From: Clostridium sp. CAG:678
Lineage (GTDB): Bacteria; Bacillota; Clostridia; Oscillospirales; Acutalibacteraceae
Length of the DNA: 64,000 nt
Reading direction: 5' to 3'
Assembly: GCA_000431535.1 (NCBI GenBank)
Contig: HF991826.1
Span: 65,898-129,897, forward strand
In this document: one piece after another, positions 52,123 to 61,453 of the stretch
How the letters are laid out: each line of letters starts with the position of its first letter
Numbering within the stretch: position 1 is the first letter of the stretch
Translations under genes and position numbers: made by a program
Notes under the pieces: generated by a model
What the model was told of the DNA's origin: nothing
Seen by the model: the letters and a program-made list of their open reading frames with translations, nothing else
Database searches by the model: none

Positions 52123-52955
52123 TTACTCTTTTATAAATTCTTCAAAATCACGCACGATCTTTCGGAGTTCCGGGGTCAGGCAGTATTGCGCACGGCGGAT
52201 AAGCACCGCATCGCCGAGGCGGGAGCTCGGATCTCTGTCAAAAAACGCAAACGCGATGCTGCCGGTGATCGCCGCTATTGTATCACTGTCCCCACCCAGT
52301 GAGACAGCATTTCTCAGCGCGTCCTCAAAACTCGTGGATTCCAAAAACGCCTCGATGGCCTCCGGCACCGATCCCTGGCAGGTTTCGTTGAACGAATAGC
52401 CGGGTCTGATCTTAGCAAGCGTGAAATCAAACTTATAAAAATAAGATTCAATAAATTCTTTTATCTGCGCCTTTGAACTTCCGTGCCTTGCAAGATACAC
52501 GGCGGCTGCAACTGCTTTTGCGCCTTTGACGCCCTCCGGGTGGTTATGTGTTACCGATGCTGAGATTTCCGCAAGTTCCAGCGCGTTTTGGATGCTGTTT
52601 GCCGCGAGCGCACAAGGTGACACCCGCATGGCGCTGCCGTTTCCAAAACTGCCGTAAGGTTTGGGCTGCTTGGCGCGAAGCCAAAGCGAAAACCGCGTGC
52701 CGTAACCTGCGTTTGGATATTTTTTGCCGAATGAACGCATTTGACTTATTAACGCCGTTTCAATTTTAAGCCTGTTTTCGGCAGGTTTTGAAATTATCTC
52801 CTTTCCGAGCGCCATCAGCGCTTTTGCTACCGCTGCCGTCATTACCGTGTCATCGGTAAAAAAGCAATTGGGATCCAGCAGATCAAAATGTTTTGTTTTG
52901 ATACCGCAAAACTCAAATCTTGGCCCACGATATCGCCTATTACCGCTCCTATCAT
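52123..52955 (-). CDS. ADP-ribosylglycohydrolase with a one-base frameshift near the start
   Basis: The ATG at 52953-52955, after AAAGGTG, gives MIGAVIGDIVG, the normal family opening, but the frame then fails. The next family residues, RFEFCGIKTKHFDLL, are in the frame shifted by one base, beginning at about 52920. One missing base near 52919-52924 explains it (expected GDIVGSRFEF). The rest is intact: FFTDDTVMT, NGSAMRVSPCALA, THNHPEGVKGAKA and LGGDSDTIAAITG, which hold the two metal ions that cleave ADP-ribose. So this is either a sequencing error in a working gene or a recent inactivation; no standard slippery heptamer is seen. An extended -10 promoter lies upstream. Confidence 0.85.
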
Positions 52956-52989
52956 ATGAACAACACCTTTCTTTTTTGATTACGGACAC

Positions 52990-52995
52990 AGTATA
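52990..52995 (-). promoter_or_regulatory. extended -10 promoter of the ADP-ribosylglycohydrolase gene
   Basis: Minus strand TGC-TATACT, an extended -10, about 35 bases before the ATG and after the macrodomain terminator. The only -35 candidate, TTGTTT, is 14 bases away. Confidence 0.4.
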
Positions 52996-53039
52996 GCATG
53001 AGACTCCCAAAACAAGGTCGCCTGAAAAGCGACAAAAAA

Positions 53040-53063
53040 AGAACCGGCAAAACTGCCGGTTCT
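53040..53063 (-). terminator. terminator of the macrodomain gene
   Basis: AGAACCGGCA / TGCCGGTTCT stem, 4-base loop, followed on the minus strand by a run of seven T. It separates the macrodomain gene from the ADP-ribosylglycohydrolase gene. Confidence 0.85.
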
Positions 53064-53115
53064 GGGAGCAAGATATTAACATTGTTACAGGGCTGAATGC
53101 CGGCTGCAAAAAAGA

Positions 53116-54159
53116 TCAGGCGGCGCTGCCGAGCAGAGGCTGGTCAAACGCAAACAGCGCCTCATTGATCTGATAGATATCATAGATCTTATGTACGATA
53201 AAATATTCTACAACAATATCAAAAACGCTGCTGTGAGAAAGTGCAAAGCCCGCTTTCATCAGCATTTCCTGCGTTTCATTCAGCGGCAGGCGCAGCGCAA
53301 TGCAGAACGCCAGCACCGTAGTTTTTTTCGGTTTATAGTTTACATTGCTGCGTATTTTTGAAAACAATTTTCTGTCCACATTCGCCCGGCGGTAGCAGGC
53401 GCTGTCCGTCATGCCAGCCTCGTCGATTTTTCTGAGCAGCATCTGGGAAAAACTCTCATCCTTAACCTGTTTCAGATACGTTTCCAAAGACGAATCCGGC
53501 GCAGAATCCGGGGACGCATACGCATGGCCGCAAGGCATGGAAAACGCCTCCGGGGCGCAGGCAACCGTATCACACAGTGTTGCGCTGCTTTGCGCGCGGC
53601 GCATGCGCTCATACTCCGCATCCGTATGCGATTCCACATAGCAGTCATCCACATACTGCCTGATGCCGGAGATCAGCTTGCTGCCGGCGGAAAACGCGGC
53701 TTTACCGAAAAACACAAGATAAACAAGCATATCGTTTTCCATCAGGAAATCCGCAATCGTATTCACGGCGACACGCACCGCGTCCTGCACGGGATAGCCG
53801 TATACGCCGGCAGAGATCAGCGGAAAGGCAACGGATTCACAGCCGTATTCCTTTGCGAGTATCAGGGAAGACCGATAACAGCTTTTCAGAAGATCTTCTT
53901 CATGATGACTGCCGCCGCGCCAGACGGGGCCGACCGTATGGATAATATATCTGCATTTCAGATTATAGCCGTTTGTGATCTTTGCGCTGCCGGTTTTGCA
54001 GCCGCCGAGCGTTTTGCACTCTTTCAGCAGAGCGGGACCGGCGGCGCGGTGGATTGCGCCGTCCACCCCTCCGCCGCCGAGCAGCGTTTCATTGGCGGCG
54101 TTCACAATGGCATCGCACGCCATATTGGTAATATCATTCCTTACAAACTGTAACGGCAT
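53116..54159 (-). CDS. macrodomain protein with C-terminal helical/HTH-like domain
   Basis: 347 residues. Residues 1-165 are a macrodomain: [60 protein letters not shown]. It binds or removes ADP-ribose groups. After a Ser/Ala/Asp linker, residues 235-347 are helical, resembling a helix-turn-helix of the kind fused to such macrodomains ([36 protein letters not shown]). Its ATG follows the YfhO stop codon (TAA-ATG) with GGAG before it, so translation is coupled to a cell-envelope gene, while an ADP-ribosylglycohydrolase gene lies downstream. Confidence 0.9.
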   Translation of the reverse strand: MPLQFVRNDITNMACDAIVNAANETLLGGGGVDGAIHRAAGPALLKECKTLGGCKTGSAKITNGYNLKCRYIIHTVGPVWRGGSHHEEDLLKSCYRSSLILAKEYGCESVAFPLISAGVYGYPVQDAVRVAVNTIADFLMENDMLVYLVFFGKAAFSAGSKLISGIRQYVDDCYVESHTDAEYERMRRAQSSATLCDTVACAPEAFSMPCGHAYASPDSAPDSSLETYLKQVKDESFSQMLLRKIDEAGMTDSACYRRANVDRKLFSKIRSNVNYKPKKTTVLAFCIALRLPLNETQEMLMKAGFALSHSSVFDIVVEYFIVHKIYDIYQINEALFAFDQPLLGSAA

Positions 54160-56793
54160 TTACGCATTCTCCGTTTTTCTTTTTTTCAGTTTATCCAAAA
54201 CGCACCAAGCGGCAAATCCTGCAAAGCCGATCACGCTTGCGGCAATACCGGCGTTTCTGTGCAGCGTTGTATACTTCATTTCAATCTGATGCGTGCCGGC
54301 GGTTAGATCAAAGCCGATAAACGTATCGCCGAGCTGTTTATACTCCTGTTTTTCGCCGTCCACATAAAGCGTCCAGCCCTCTGTATAGGGCAAAGTGAGG
54401 AGCACTGTGGAATCCGTATCGGTTTCATAAGTGCCGGAAACGGTGTTTTTCTCTATATTCAGCGTTGAACTGCTGCCCGAAGCAAGCTGCGCAAGGGCGT
54501 TTTCCGCAGCCGCCGTATCCATTTGTTTCAAAACCACAGTATGTGTTTTATCTTTCTCGCCGGAATGATCATAAAGTTTTATTGTTAGATTGACGGTATC
54601 CCCCGCGCTGTAATCGCCGAGGTAAACCACATTGGTGTAGAACCGGCTGCAGATGCGCTGCACCAGCTCGCCGTTCAGATAGAGTTCACACTTTTTACCG
54701 TTTGAACTGTCATGGCAGTCAATGGGATCCGTATAAAAATACAGCGGCCCATCCTGACGGATATGCACAACGATATTCTGCCGGTCATCCTGCATCACGC
54801 CGTTTTCATATTCCGGTTCAAAGAAGAACGATACATCCTGCCCAAGTGCGTGGGAAATAAAATTCTCTTGATTCACAAAAGGATCGTTTACATACTTGCC
54901 GCTTTCGTAAAGATCTGATGAAACATTGAAGGCAAGCGGCAGCGCATACGGGTTTTCATAGACTTTATATCTCCCGTCCAAAACCGTGTTGGAATCATAT
55001 TCTTCCAGACCCGGTGCGGATGTTTCCAAGATCTGATATTTGACGCCGAGAAAACTATCCATCACAAACTGCGGCGAATTCCAATACGTTTCCGTTGCAT
55101 TGTATTTTTTAACGGTTTGATTCTCCGGCGTTATGCTTGCCGAATCCGAATACCCCATTCTTGCCAAAAACAGATCCACATTTGGATCATAGGTGGAGGT
55201 ATAGCCGGCAATGCCGTTATAATGATACATCAGGCTCTCACTGCTGGCATTTTCCCTGCCGACTTCGGTTAAATAGCTGACCGTTTTTTCCAAACGGTAA
55301 AACGAATCGTCCTGCTCCTGGATACCGTTTATAACGGCAGACATTTCCTTTGTGTAACGGATATAATCTTCTGTATCATCCACATAATTTTTCTCAAATA
55401 CTTTTGCGCCGTTATAAGTCAGCTCCGCAAAGGTGGCAAAGCAAATACAAAAGATCAAAATTGTTTTTAAGATCTTTTTATTTTTGAATGCGTAAATCAG
55501 TGCGATGGCAACGGCGTAAATGACCAGCAGGGCAATATAGAAATAGGAAACCAGAACTTTTTGAGTTGCGCCGGTAAGGTCAAGCAGAAGAAACACGGCA
55601 ATTATAACGCCAAGCGCTTTGAGCATCGTTTTCTTCTCAAAGCCGTGTTTTTTGATCTCTTTCACGCACACGCCGGCAAAATAGATCATCAGGAACATAA
55701 AAACAAATGCCCATCTGAACTGATAGGAATAGCTTTTTACAAAGCCCGTCCACATAATATTCAGCTGATCAAAGCAGAAGCTGCAGATCATAAAGGCGAA
55801 AAACAAAAGGGAAAGGATCCTTTTCTTTAAATCCGTCTTTTTATCGAGCAGCATATATACGGCAAGGATCAGGATCACCGCGCCGCAATACATGATGGGC
55901 GCGTCTTTCTGATTGCTTGGGGCGTTGATCATAAAGCCTTTGAACGCCTCCAGCGGAGACAGGATCACGCTTGTTGAAAGAGGACTGCCCCCGGCTTTGC
56001 CGCCCACAAGAGAAAGCAGACCCGGCACAAGCAGCGCGCCGCTTGCAAGCACACCCAGGATCATATCGCCTGCCACGCGAACGGCATCGAAAAATGCGGG
56101 CTTGATCACCTGTTTGAAATTTTTAAAATCATATTTCCGGAAAAGTTCAAAGAGGAAACAGAAACCTGCCATGAGGCAGACCATATAACCGGAATACCAG
56201 TTTGAAAAGATTGCCATAAAAACAGAAAAGAACAACAGCCCTTTTTTGTTATGATAAAGCAGTTCGTAAACGCCGAGGCAGGCAAGAGGCAGCATAACAA
56301 CGCCGTCCAGCCACATAATATTATGGCAGTAGGCAAAGCTGTATTCGCTCAGCGCATAACAGCAGGCAATAAAAACGGACGGCAATGCGGAAATGCCGAA
56401 TCTTTTTCTGACAAAATAAGACGCCGTAACGCCCGAAAACGCGATCTTGAGCAGCGTAACAATGCTCAAAAACAGCGGGATCTGCGTTTTATCTATAAAA
56501 TAGACAAGCAGATTAAGCGGGCAGGTCAGATAATACACGACCAAACCCACCATCTGGCCGCCGAGGGATTTTGACGCGGAATAATCAATGCCGGCATTGC
56601 CGTGCAGGATATCCCAAAGATAGCCGTAATAATCTTTATACTGAATTTTGGCGTCTGCCGTAAGGATGGAAACACTGCCGAACGGATCCGTGCCGTTAAT
56701 GAAATAGACGGCGCACATCACAAACGCCGGAATAAGGAAGGACAAGAGCAGTATAAGCGGCAATTTATTATCTCTGATTTTGTTTTTTTGCAT
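54160..56793 (-). CDS. YfhO-family membrane protein
   Basis: 877 residues from the ATG giving MQKNKIRDNKLP, behind AGGAGAATACC. About 12-13 membrane segments in the first 480 residues, then a large outer domain and one last segment (HRNAGIAASVIGFAGFAAW). Family phrases: SVSILTADAKIQYKDYYGYLWDILHGNAGIDYSASKSLGGQMVGLVVYY, and near the end LPYTEGWTLYVDGEKQEY and LTAGTHQIEMKY. YfhO proteins are GT-C fold enzymes that add sugars to envelope polymers such as lipoteichoic acid. It lies between a glycosyltransferase gene (22-base gap) and the macrodomain gene. Confidence 0.92.
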   Translation of the reverse strand: MQKNKIRDNKLPLILLLSFLIPAFVMCAVYFINGTDPFGSVSILTADAKIQYKDYYGYLWDILHGNAGIDYSASKSLGGQMVGLVVYYLTCPLNLLVYFIDKTQIPLFLSIVTLLKIAFSGVTASYFVRKRFGISALPSVFIACCYALSEYSFAYCHNIMWLDGVVMLPLACLGVYELLYHNKKGLLFFSVFMAIFSNWYSGYMVCLMAGFCFLFELFRKYDFKNFKQVIKPAFFDAVRVAGDMILGVLASGALLVPGLLSLVGGKAGGSPLSTSVILSPLEAFKGFMINAPSNQKDAPIMYCGAVILILAVYMLLDKKTDLKKRILSLLFFAFMICSFCFDQLNIMWTGFVKSYSYQFRWAFVFMFLMIYFAGVCVKEIKKHGFEKKTMLKALGVIIAVFLLLDLTGATQKVLVSYFYIALLVIYAVAIALIYAFKNKKILKTILIFCICFATFAELTYNGAKVFEKNYVDDTEDYIRYTKEMSAVINGIQEQDDSFYRLEKTVSYLTEVGRENASSESLMYHYNGIAGYTSTYDPNVDLFLARMGYSDSASITPENQTVKKYNATETYWNSPQFVMDSFLGVKYQILETSAPGLEEYDSNTVLDGRYKVYENPYALPLAFNVSSDLYESGKYVNDPFVNQENFISHALGQDVSFFFEPEYENGVMQDDRQNIVVHIRQDGPLYFYTDPIDCHDSSNGKKCELYLNGELVQRICSRFYTNVVYLGDYSAGDTVNLTIKLYDHSGEKDKTHTVVLKQMDTAAAENALAQLASGSSSTLNIEKNTVSGTYETDTDSTVLLTLPYTEGWTLYVDGEKQEYKQLGDTFIGFDLTAGTHQIEMKYTTLHRNAGIAASVIGFAGFAAWCVLDKLKKRKTENA

Positions 56794-56815
56794 GGTATTC
56801 TCCTGTATTATTTGA

Positions 56816-58888
56816 TTAGCGAGTAAAGACACGCTTTAGAAACCGATAAACTCTGAAGAAAAATGTTTTTTCTATTTTTCTCATTTTTCTTTCGAACTGC
56901 GCTGTTTTTTTACTTAAAGCCAGATTTTCCGCTTTGAGTTTATTGATCTCTTTGCCGCGCTGCGCTTTTTCTTCATACGTTTTTTGCAATTTTGCATTTA
57001 GCTCCGATTTTTCCGCATACGCCCTGTTTAATTTTTTGTCTGAACTCATTTTGCTAAGGCGCAGAAATTCCGCGTAATCAATAAGCGCAAGCGGATCATT
57101 GAGATCAAAAGCATCATTTTGCTCTGACACGGCATCATAAAAATAACCCGTGCCCAGATCCCTTTCAAGCCATGCCCTGACAGCCTCATACTGTTCTTCG
57201 TTTTTATGCTGATTGACATTGACCCAAAAAAGGGAATCCTCCTGCGGCGCACAATAGTGAAGATAAAAATTCCTTACCGCGCAAACGGTGCCAACGCCGT
57301 TTGCCAGCGCCATAAGATTGACCCAGATATCGTCTGCAAGCGGACAGAGTTCAAGAAGTTTCTGCTTATTGAAAGCGCGCTCATCCAAGATACCGGGCGG
57401 GAAAAGGCATCCGGCGCCGGTGGTTGCAAACAACTGCTTTGACGGGATCAGGATATCCCTGTCAAACTGCTTGATCCATTTTGCGTAATCAAGGATCTTT
57501 TTCTTCTTTTTGTCCAGCCCCACCACATGCACGCGCATACCGCTGATACAATCCGGAAACGCAATATAAGACTGGTACAGCGAACTGATCATCGTATTCG
57601 GATAAATGAGATCATCATCTACAGTGATAACGATATCGTTCGGATATTCCTGCATCGTGTAAAAGTATTTTTTATGAGAGCGAAGATCATCATTGCACCA
57701 TTTGATCTCCACCTCTCCTCTGCTTACACAATCGATCAGGCTTTGAGGAAGATCTTCGTTTCTGTTTTTAAACTGCTGTTTTGAAAGCCAAAGCAAAACG
57801 CGTTTCGGTTTCAAGGTCTGGGCCGCAATATTCTCTATCACATGGTGAACATAATCGATTCTTGCCGGATAACTGGTTAGCGAAACGGTAATATCATGCG
57901 CGCGGATACGGCGCATTTCCTCATAAGTATGCTTTTTTATGGATTCATACAACGCAAACGTGTATTCATTTCTGATACAGCCTCTTTTAAGGGAACCGAG
58001 CTTCGCATCCGAAAAGCGCGTATGCAGAAACTCATAAAACGCTTTCACCTGCTGTGTATCAAAATCAAATGTATAATTTGTGAATATAAAGCAATAATTA
58101 TCCAAAATCAGATTATACAGCGAGATGCGGATCTGATCGGCATACGGCAGCGCATTGATCTGGCGCTCTGTGCTCTCCAGCGCATGTTTCACGTTAAAAA
58201 GTTTATTCGCATAGGTGGAGGTTATGGTGCCGGAATGACCAAGGCGGTAATTCATAAGCGCGTTATCCACAACTGCAATACGCTCTGCCACTGCGGCGCA
58301 CAAAACAGAAAACGTAAGATCATCGCTTGAAGAGATCTCGTCATACCGGATATTGTGCTTTTTCACGATATCGCGGCGGATGATTTTATTCCACGGAACA
58401 ACATTAACGATGCTGAGTATGGAATTGGGGTAATCCCTGTAAGAAAAGACGGAATTTACGTCTTTTAAAATATTTTTATTAAAACCGCTTTTATACGTTT
58501 TTTTATTCAGATCATTCTCCACAAAAGTATAGCCGTTGAACGCAACAAGATCCGCATTCGTTTCCAAGGCTCTGGAAACGGCTTTTTCAAGCAGATTTTT
58601 ATTTGCAACATCATCTGAATCAAAGAAATATAAGTATTCGCCGGCTGCGCGGTCAAGCCCGTAGTTGCGCGCAGCGCCGCCGCCGCCGTTCTCTTTTCTG
58701 AAAACACGGATCCTGCCGTCCTTCTTTTTATACTCTTCCAGGATTGCCGGGGAGGAATCTGTTGAGCCGTCATCCACACACAGGATCTCTATATTCTGAT
58801 AGGTTTGGCCGATCATGCTCTCCAGTGTTTCCCGCAAAAAGTTTTCGGCATTATAGACCGGTATTATAACTGATACTAAAGGAGCCAT
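56816..58888 (-). CDS. two-domain glycosyltransferase (GT2 plus second GT-A-like domain)
   Basis: 690 residues. Residues 1-240 are a GT2 domain: VSVIIPVYNAENFLRETLESMIGQTY, ILCVDDGSTDSS, GGGGAARNYG, YLYFFDSDD. Residues about 335-600 are another GT-A-like domain: ITVSLTSYPARIDYVHHVIENIAAQTLKP, VLLWLSKQQFKNR and DIVITVDDDLIYP (DDD metal motif), then ATTGAGCLFPPGIL and ADDIWVNLMALANG. A basic coiled coil closes the protein (KLNRAYAEKSELNAKLQKTYEEKAQ). No membrane segment. It is first in an operon with YfhO and likely builds a lipid-linked or cell-wall glycan. Confidence 0.9.
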   Translation of the reverse strand: MAPLVSVIIPVYNAENFLRETLESMIGQTYQNIEILCVDDGSTDSSPAILEEYKKKDGRIRVFRKENGGGGAARNYGLDRAAGEYLYFFDSDDVANKNLLEKAVSRALETNADLVAFNGYTFVENDLNKKTYKSGFNKNILKDVNSVFSYRDYPNSILSIVNVVPWNKIIRRDIVKKHNIRYDEISSSDDLTFSVLCAAVAERIAVVDNALMNYRLGHSGTITSTYANKLFNVKHALESTERQINALPYADQIRISLYNLILDNYCFIFTNYTFDFDTQQVKAFYEFLHTRFSDAKLGSLKRGCIRNEYTFALYESIKKHTYEEMRRIRAHDITVSLTSYPARIDYVHHVIENIAAQTLKPKRVLLWLSKQQFKNRNEDLPQSLIDCVSRGEVEIKWCNDDLRSHKKYFYTMQEYPNDIVITVDDDLIYPNTMISSLYQSYIAFPDCISGMRVHVVGLDKKKKKILDYAKWIKQFDRDILIPSKQLFATTGAGCLFPPGILDERAFNKQKLLELCPLADDIWVNLMALANGVGTVCAVRNFYLHYCAPQEDSLFWVNVNQHKNEEQYEAVRAWLERDLGTGYFYDAVSEQNDAFDLNDPLALIDYAEFLRLSKMSSDKKLNRAYAEKSELNAKLQKTYEEKAQRGKEINKLKAENLALSKKTAQFERKMRKIEKTFFFRVYRFLKRVFTR

Positions 58889-58931
58889 CTGATTTTCCTT
58901 TCAAAAATAACTTATAACCCATATCTATCTT

Positions 58932-58959
58932 ATCATAATACCGAATATATATCAATCAA
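58932..58959 (-). promoter_or_regulatory. promoter of the glycosyltransferase-YfhO-macrodomain operon
   Basis: Minus strand TTGATT (58959-58954), 16 bases, TATGAT (58937-58932). The rest of the 148-base gap 58889-59036 is AT-rich with repeated TTAATT words and no gene. Confidence 0.5.
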
Positions 58960-59036
58960 AAAAAGAAAAAACACATGGTTTTAACAGATATTATATTAAT
59001 TAATTACAATTATATTAATTTGTAACTATACATTGC

Positions 59037-60230
59037 TTATTCGGAAAGTTCCAGCATGGTTTGGGCAAAAACGCCGTAGCCTTTGAGCGGATTGTTTACG
59101 ATCACATGGGTAATGGCGCCCACGAGTTTTCCGTTTTGAATGATCGGTGTGCCGCTCATGCCCTGAACGATGCCGCCGGTCTTTTCGATCAGCCTTTCAT
59201 CCGTGATCTTAATGATCATGTTTTTTTCATCATCATTCTGATAAATTCGCGTGATCTCTGCGGAATAGACCTGCGGCCCGGATTCATCCACCGTTGTAAT
59301 GATCTGGCAAAACCCTTTCTGCACCTCCTGAGAAAGCGCAACTTCATATTCGCTGAACTGAGACAGATCTACTTTATTGCTGTATTTCCCATAGATCCCC
59401 TGCCGCGTATTCTTATTGAGCACACCGATCTCTTTATTGGAAAAATCACAGCTTATGGAGCCGGTTTCGCTTGCGGTGGATTTGGAAACGGAAGAAACGG
59501 TGGTTTCCACAGCCTGCCCGTCCAAAATGGGGATGATCTCCCCGGTATCCACATCCGTGATCGGATGGCCGAGCGCCGCCATATTACCGCTGGAAGGGTT
59601 GTAAAAGGTAACCGTGCCGATACCGGCGGTGGAATCCCGCACCCACATGCCGGCTTTGTAGCAGCCTTCGGATTCAACATATACGGGAACAAGGGAAAAA
59701 TCGCGGTATTCGCCGTTTCTGTTAATTTTGATCTGAAACGCCTCTCCGTTATTATCATTGAGGATCTCGCTTACCCTGTCTGACGAATACACCTTTTCGC
59801 CGTTTATGGAAACGATAATATCCCCAACCGATATACCCGCCTCCTTTGACGGATTCACCGTTTTACCGTTTACGGAAACATCTTTTGTGCCGACAATCAT
59901 AACGCCGTCCGTATACAATTTGATTCCGAAGGAATCGCCGGAGACCAGAACGGTATCTTCATCAGCAGCCCTTACCGTTTCGCTCTTGACCGGTATAACA
60001 CCAAGCAGAGTCAGATCACTGTTTTGCCCGCCCACAGACTGCGCGCTCTGGTAATCCACGCTTTTTTCATCATCATAGGAAAGATAATAGATATGATCAA
60101 TTACAGTATCCGAAGAATTTTTTACATAAAAAGTATCCGGATAGGCGGCATTGCCGTAAATCACAAAAGAAAAAATGACGGCAACGGCAAGCGCGACTGC
60201 GCCGTTTAGGATTCTTATAAATTTTCTCAT
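59037..60230 (-). CDS. spoIVB: SpoIVB serine peptidase
   Basis: 397 residues from the ATG giving MRKFIRIL, behind AAAAGGTG. One N-terminal membrane anchor (ILNGAVALAVAVIFSFVIYG), a PDZ domain at about 100-190 (GISVGDIIVSINGEKVYSSDRV) and the S55 peptidase domain: GHPITDVDTGEIIPI with the catalytic His, GFCQIITTVDESGPQVY, and QGMSGTPIIQNGKLVGAITHV with the catalytic Ser near 355. It is made in the forespore, secreted between the membranes, and triggers pro-sigma-K processing. An ATACTA box at 60270-60275 (minus) resembles a sigma-G -10. Downstream of pfkA's terminator. Confidence 0.95.
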   Translation of the reverse strand: MRKFIRILNGAVALAVAVIFSFVIYGNAAYPDTFYVKNSSDTVIDHIYYLSYDDEKSVDYQSAQSVGGQNSDLTLLGVIPVKSETVRAADEDTVLVSGDSFGIKLYTDGVMIVGTKDVSVNGKTVNPSKEAGISVGDIIVSINGEKVYSSDRVSEILNDNNGEAFQIKINRNGEYRDFSLVPVYVESEGCYKAGMWVRDSTAGIGTVTFYNPSSGNMAALGHPITDVDTGEIIPILDGQAVETTVSSVSKSTASETGSISCDFSNKEIGVLNKNTRQGIYGKYSNKVDLSQFSEYEVALSQEVQKGFCQIITTVDESGPQVYSAEITRIYQNDDEKNMIIKITDERLIEKTGGIVQGMSGTPIIQNGKLVGAITHVIVNNPLKGYGVFAQTMLELSE

Positions 60231-60318
60231 TTTTTTCACCTTTTTCAAACGCATTCTCAATACCTTTTATAGTATATCCGAATAACAATTTTATAAAAAA
60301 AGCAAAAATATGAAAAAA

Positions 60319-60351
60319 ACCGCTTAAAAGACCGGCGGCCTTTTAAGCGGT
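60319..60351 (-). terminator. terminator of pfkA
   Basis: Stem ACCGCTTAAAAG / CTTTTAAGCGGT with a 9-base loop; a T-run follows on the minus strand, 22 bases past the pfkA stop. Confidence 0.85.
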
Positions 60352-60372
60352 GCAAATGCAAATTTATATTTT

Positions 60373-61341
60373 TTAAATGGAAACTTCCATAGCGATCTGA
60401 TAAAGATTTGTATCGATGTGTTTTGACATGTTCAGAGCTTCAAAAATATCAAAATCAACAACTTCGCCTTTCTGACAGGCAACCACTCTGTTGCCGATAT
60501 TCTTCATCAGAAGTTCCTTAACGGCATAATTGCCCATTCTGGTAGCCATAACACGATCCTGAACCGTAGGCGAACCGCCTCTTTGAATATGGCCGAGTAT
60601 GCAGGCGCGGGATTCCACACCGGTCTTTTTCTGAATCTCTTTGGCAAGTTCGGTAACATCCACGCCGACGCCTTCCGCAACAACGATCAGAAAATGCTTT
60701 TTATCCGTGCGCTGTGTGCGTTTCATTCTTTCAATTACGTCTTTTTGAATGTCAAACTTGATCTCGGGGATCAGAATGGAAGTTGCGCCAACAGCAATAC
60801 CGGCATTCAGCGCAAGATAACCGGCTCTTCTGCCCATAACCTCAATCACCGTGCAGCGGTCATGAGATTCTGTTGTATCCCTAACCTTATCCACGCATTC
60901 CATGATCGTATTCAGGCACGTATCATAGCCGATGGTATAATCACAGCAGGCGATATCATTATCTATTGTTCCCGGAATACCTACGCAGGGAATGCCGCGT
61001 TCGGAAAGATCGCGCGCGCCGCGGAAAGAACCGTCTCCGCCGATTACAACAACACCTTCAATGCCGTTTTCGCGGCAGGTTCTGATTGCTTTTCTCATGC
61101 CCTCTTCCGTTGCGAATTCAGCAGAACGGGCGCTGTAAAGCTTGGTGCCGCCCCTGTGAATGATATCGGAAACAGAACGGAGATCCAGTTCAACAAAATC
61201 ACCGTTTATAAGACCGTTATAACCTCTGATCACACCGAGAACACGTATACCGTTTACACAGGCAGTTCTTACAACCGCGCGGACAGCTGCGTTCATGCCG
61301 GGCGCGTCACCGCCGCTGGTTAAAACAGCAATCGTTTTCAT
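60373..61341 (-). CDS. pfkA: 6-phosphofructokinase
   Basis: 322 residues, bacterial PfkA length. Converts fructose 6-phosphate to fructose 1,6-bisphosphate. Motifs: VLTSGGDAPGMNAAVRAVVR, VIGGDGSFRGA, PGTIDNDI with the catalytic Asp, YDTCLNTIM, EVMGRRAGYLAL and GHIQRGGSPTVQDRVMATRMG. The GGDGS (not GGDDS) sequence indicates ATP rather than pyrophosphate as donor. AGAGGAGGACTACTT precedes the ATG. It follows dnaE, a common order in Firmicutes, but has its own promoter. Confidence 0.97.
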   Translation of the reverse strand: MKTIAVLTSGGDAPGMNAAVRAVVRTACVNGIRVLGVIRGYNGLINGDFVELDLRSVSDIIHRGGTKLYSARSAEFATEEGMRKAIRTCRENGIEGVVVIGGDGSFRGARDLSERGIPCVGIPGTIDNDIACCDYTIGYDTCLNTIMECVDKVRDTTESHDRCTVIEVMGRRAGYLALNAGIAVGATSILIPEIKFDIQKDVIERMKRTQRTDKKHFLIVVAEGVGVDVTELAKEIQKKTGVESRACILGHIQRGGSPTVQDRVMATRMGNYAVKELLMKNIGNRVVACQKGEVVDFDIFEALNMSKHIDTNLYQIAMEVSI

Positions 61342-61410
61342 AAGTAGTCCTCCTCTTATAAATTTATAAAATCAACAGGATAAATTCATGTATTAAAATT
61401 TACGAAGAAT

Positions 61411-61439
61411 ATTTTACTCGCAGACGCTAAAAAAGTCAA
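61411..61439 (-). promoter_or_regulatory. pfkA promoter
   Basis: Minus strand TTGACT (61439-61434), 17 bases, TAAAAT (61416-61411), between the dnaE stop and pfkA. Confidence 0.65.
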
Positions 61440-61453
61440 TACCATTCTGCAAT

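Noticed and set aside
52900..52940. Programmed -1 frameshift in the ADP-ribosylglycohydrolase gene
   Set aside because: No X-XXY-YYZ slippery heptamer or stimulatory stem in the expected place; an error or mutation is simpler.
60583..61323. Plus-strand frame of 246 codons inside pfkA
   Set aside because: Shadow of pfkA.
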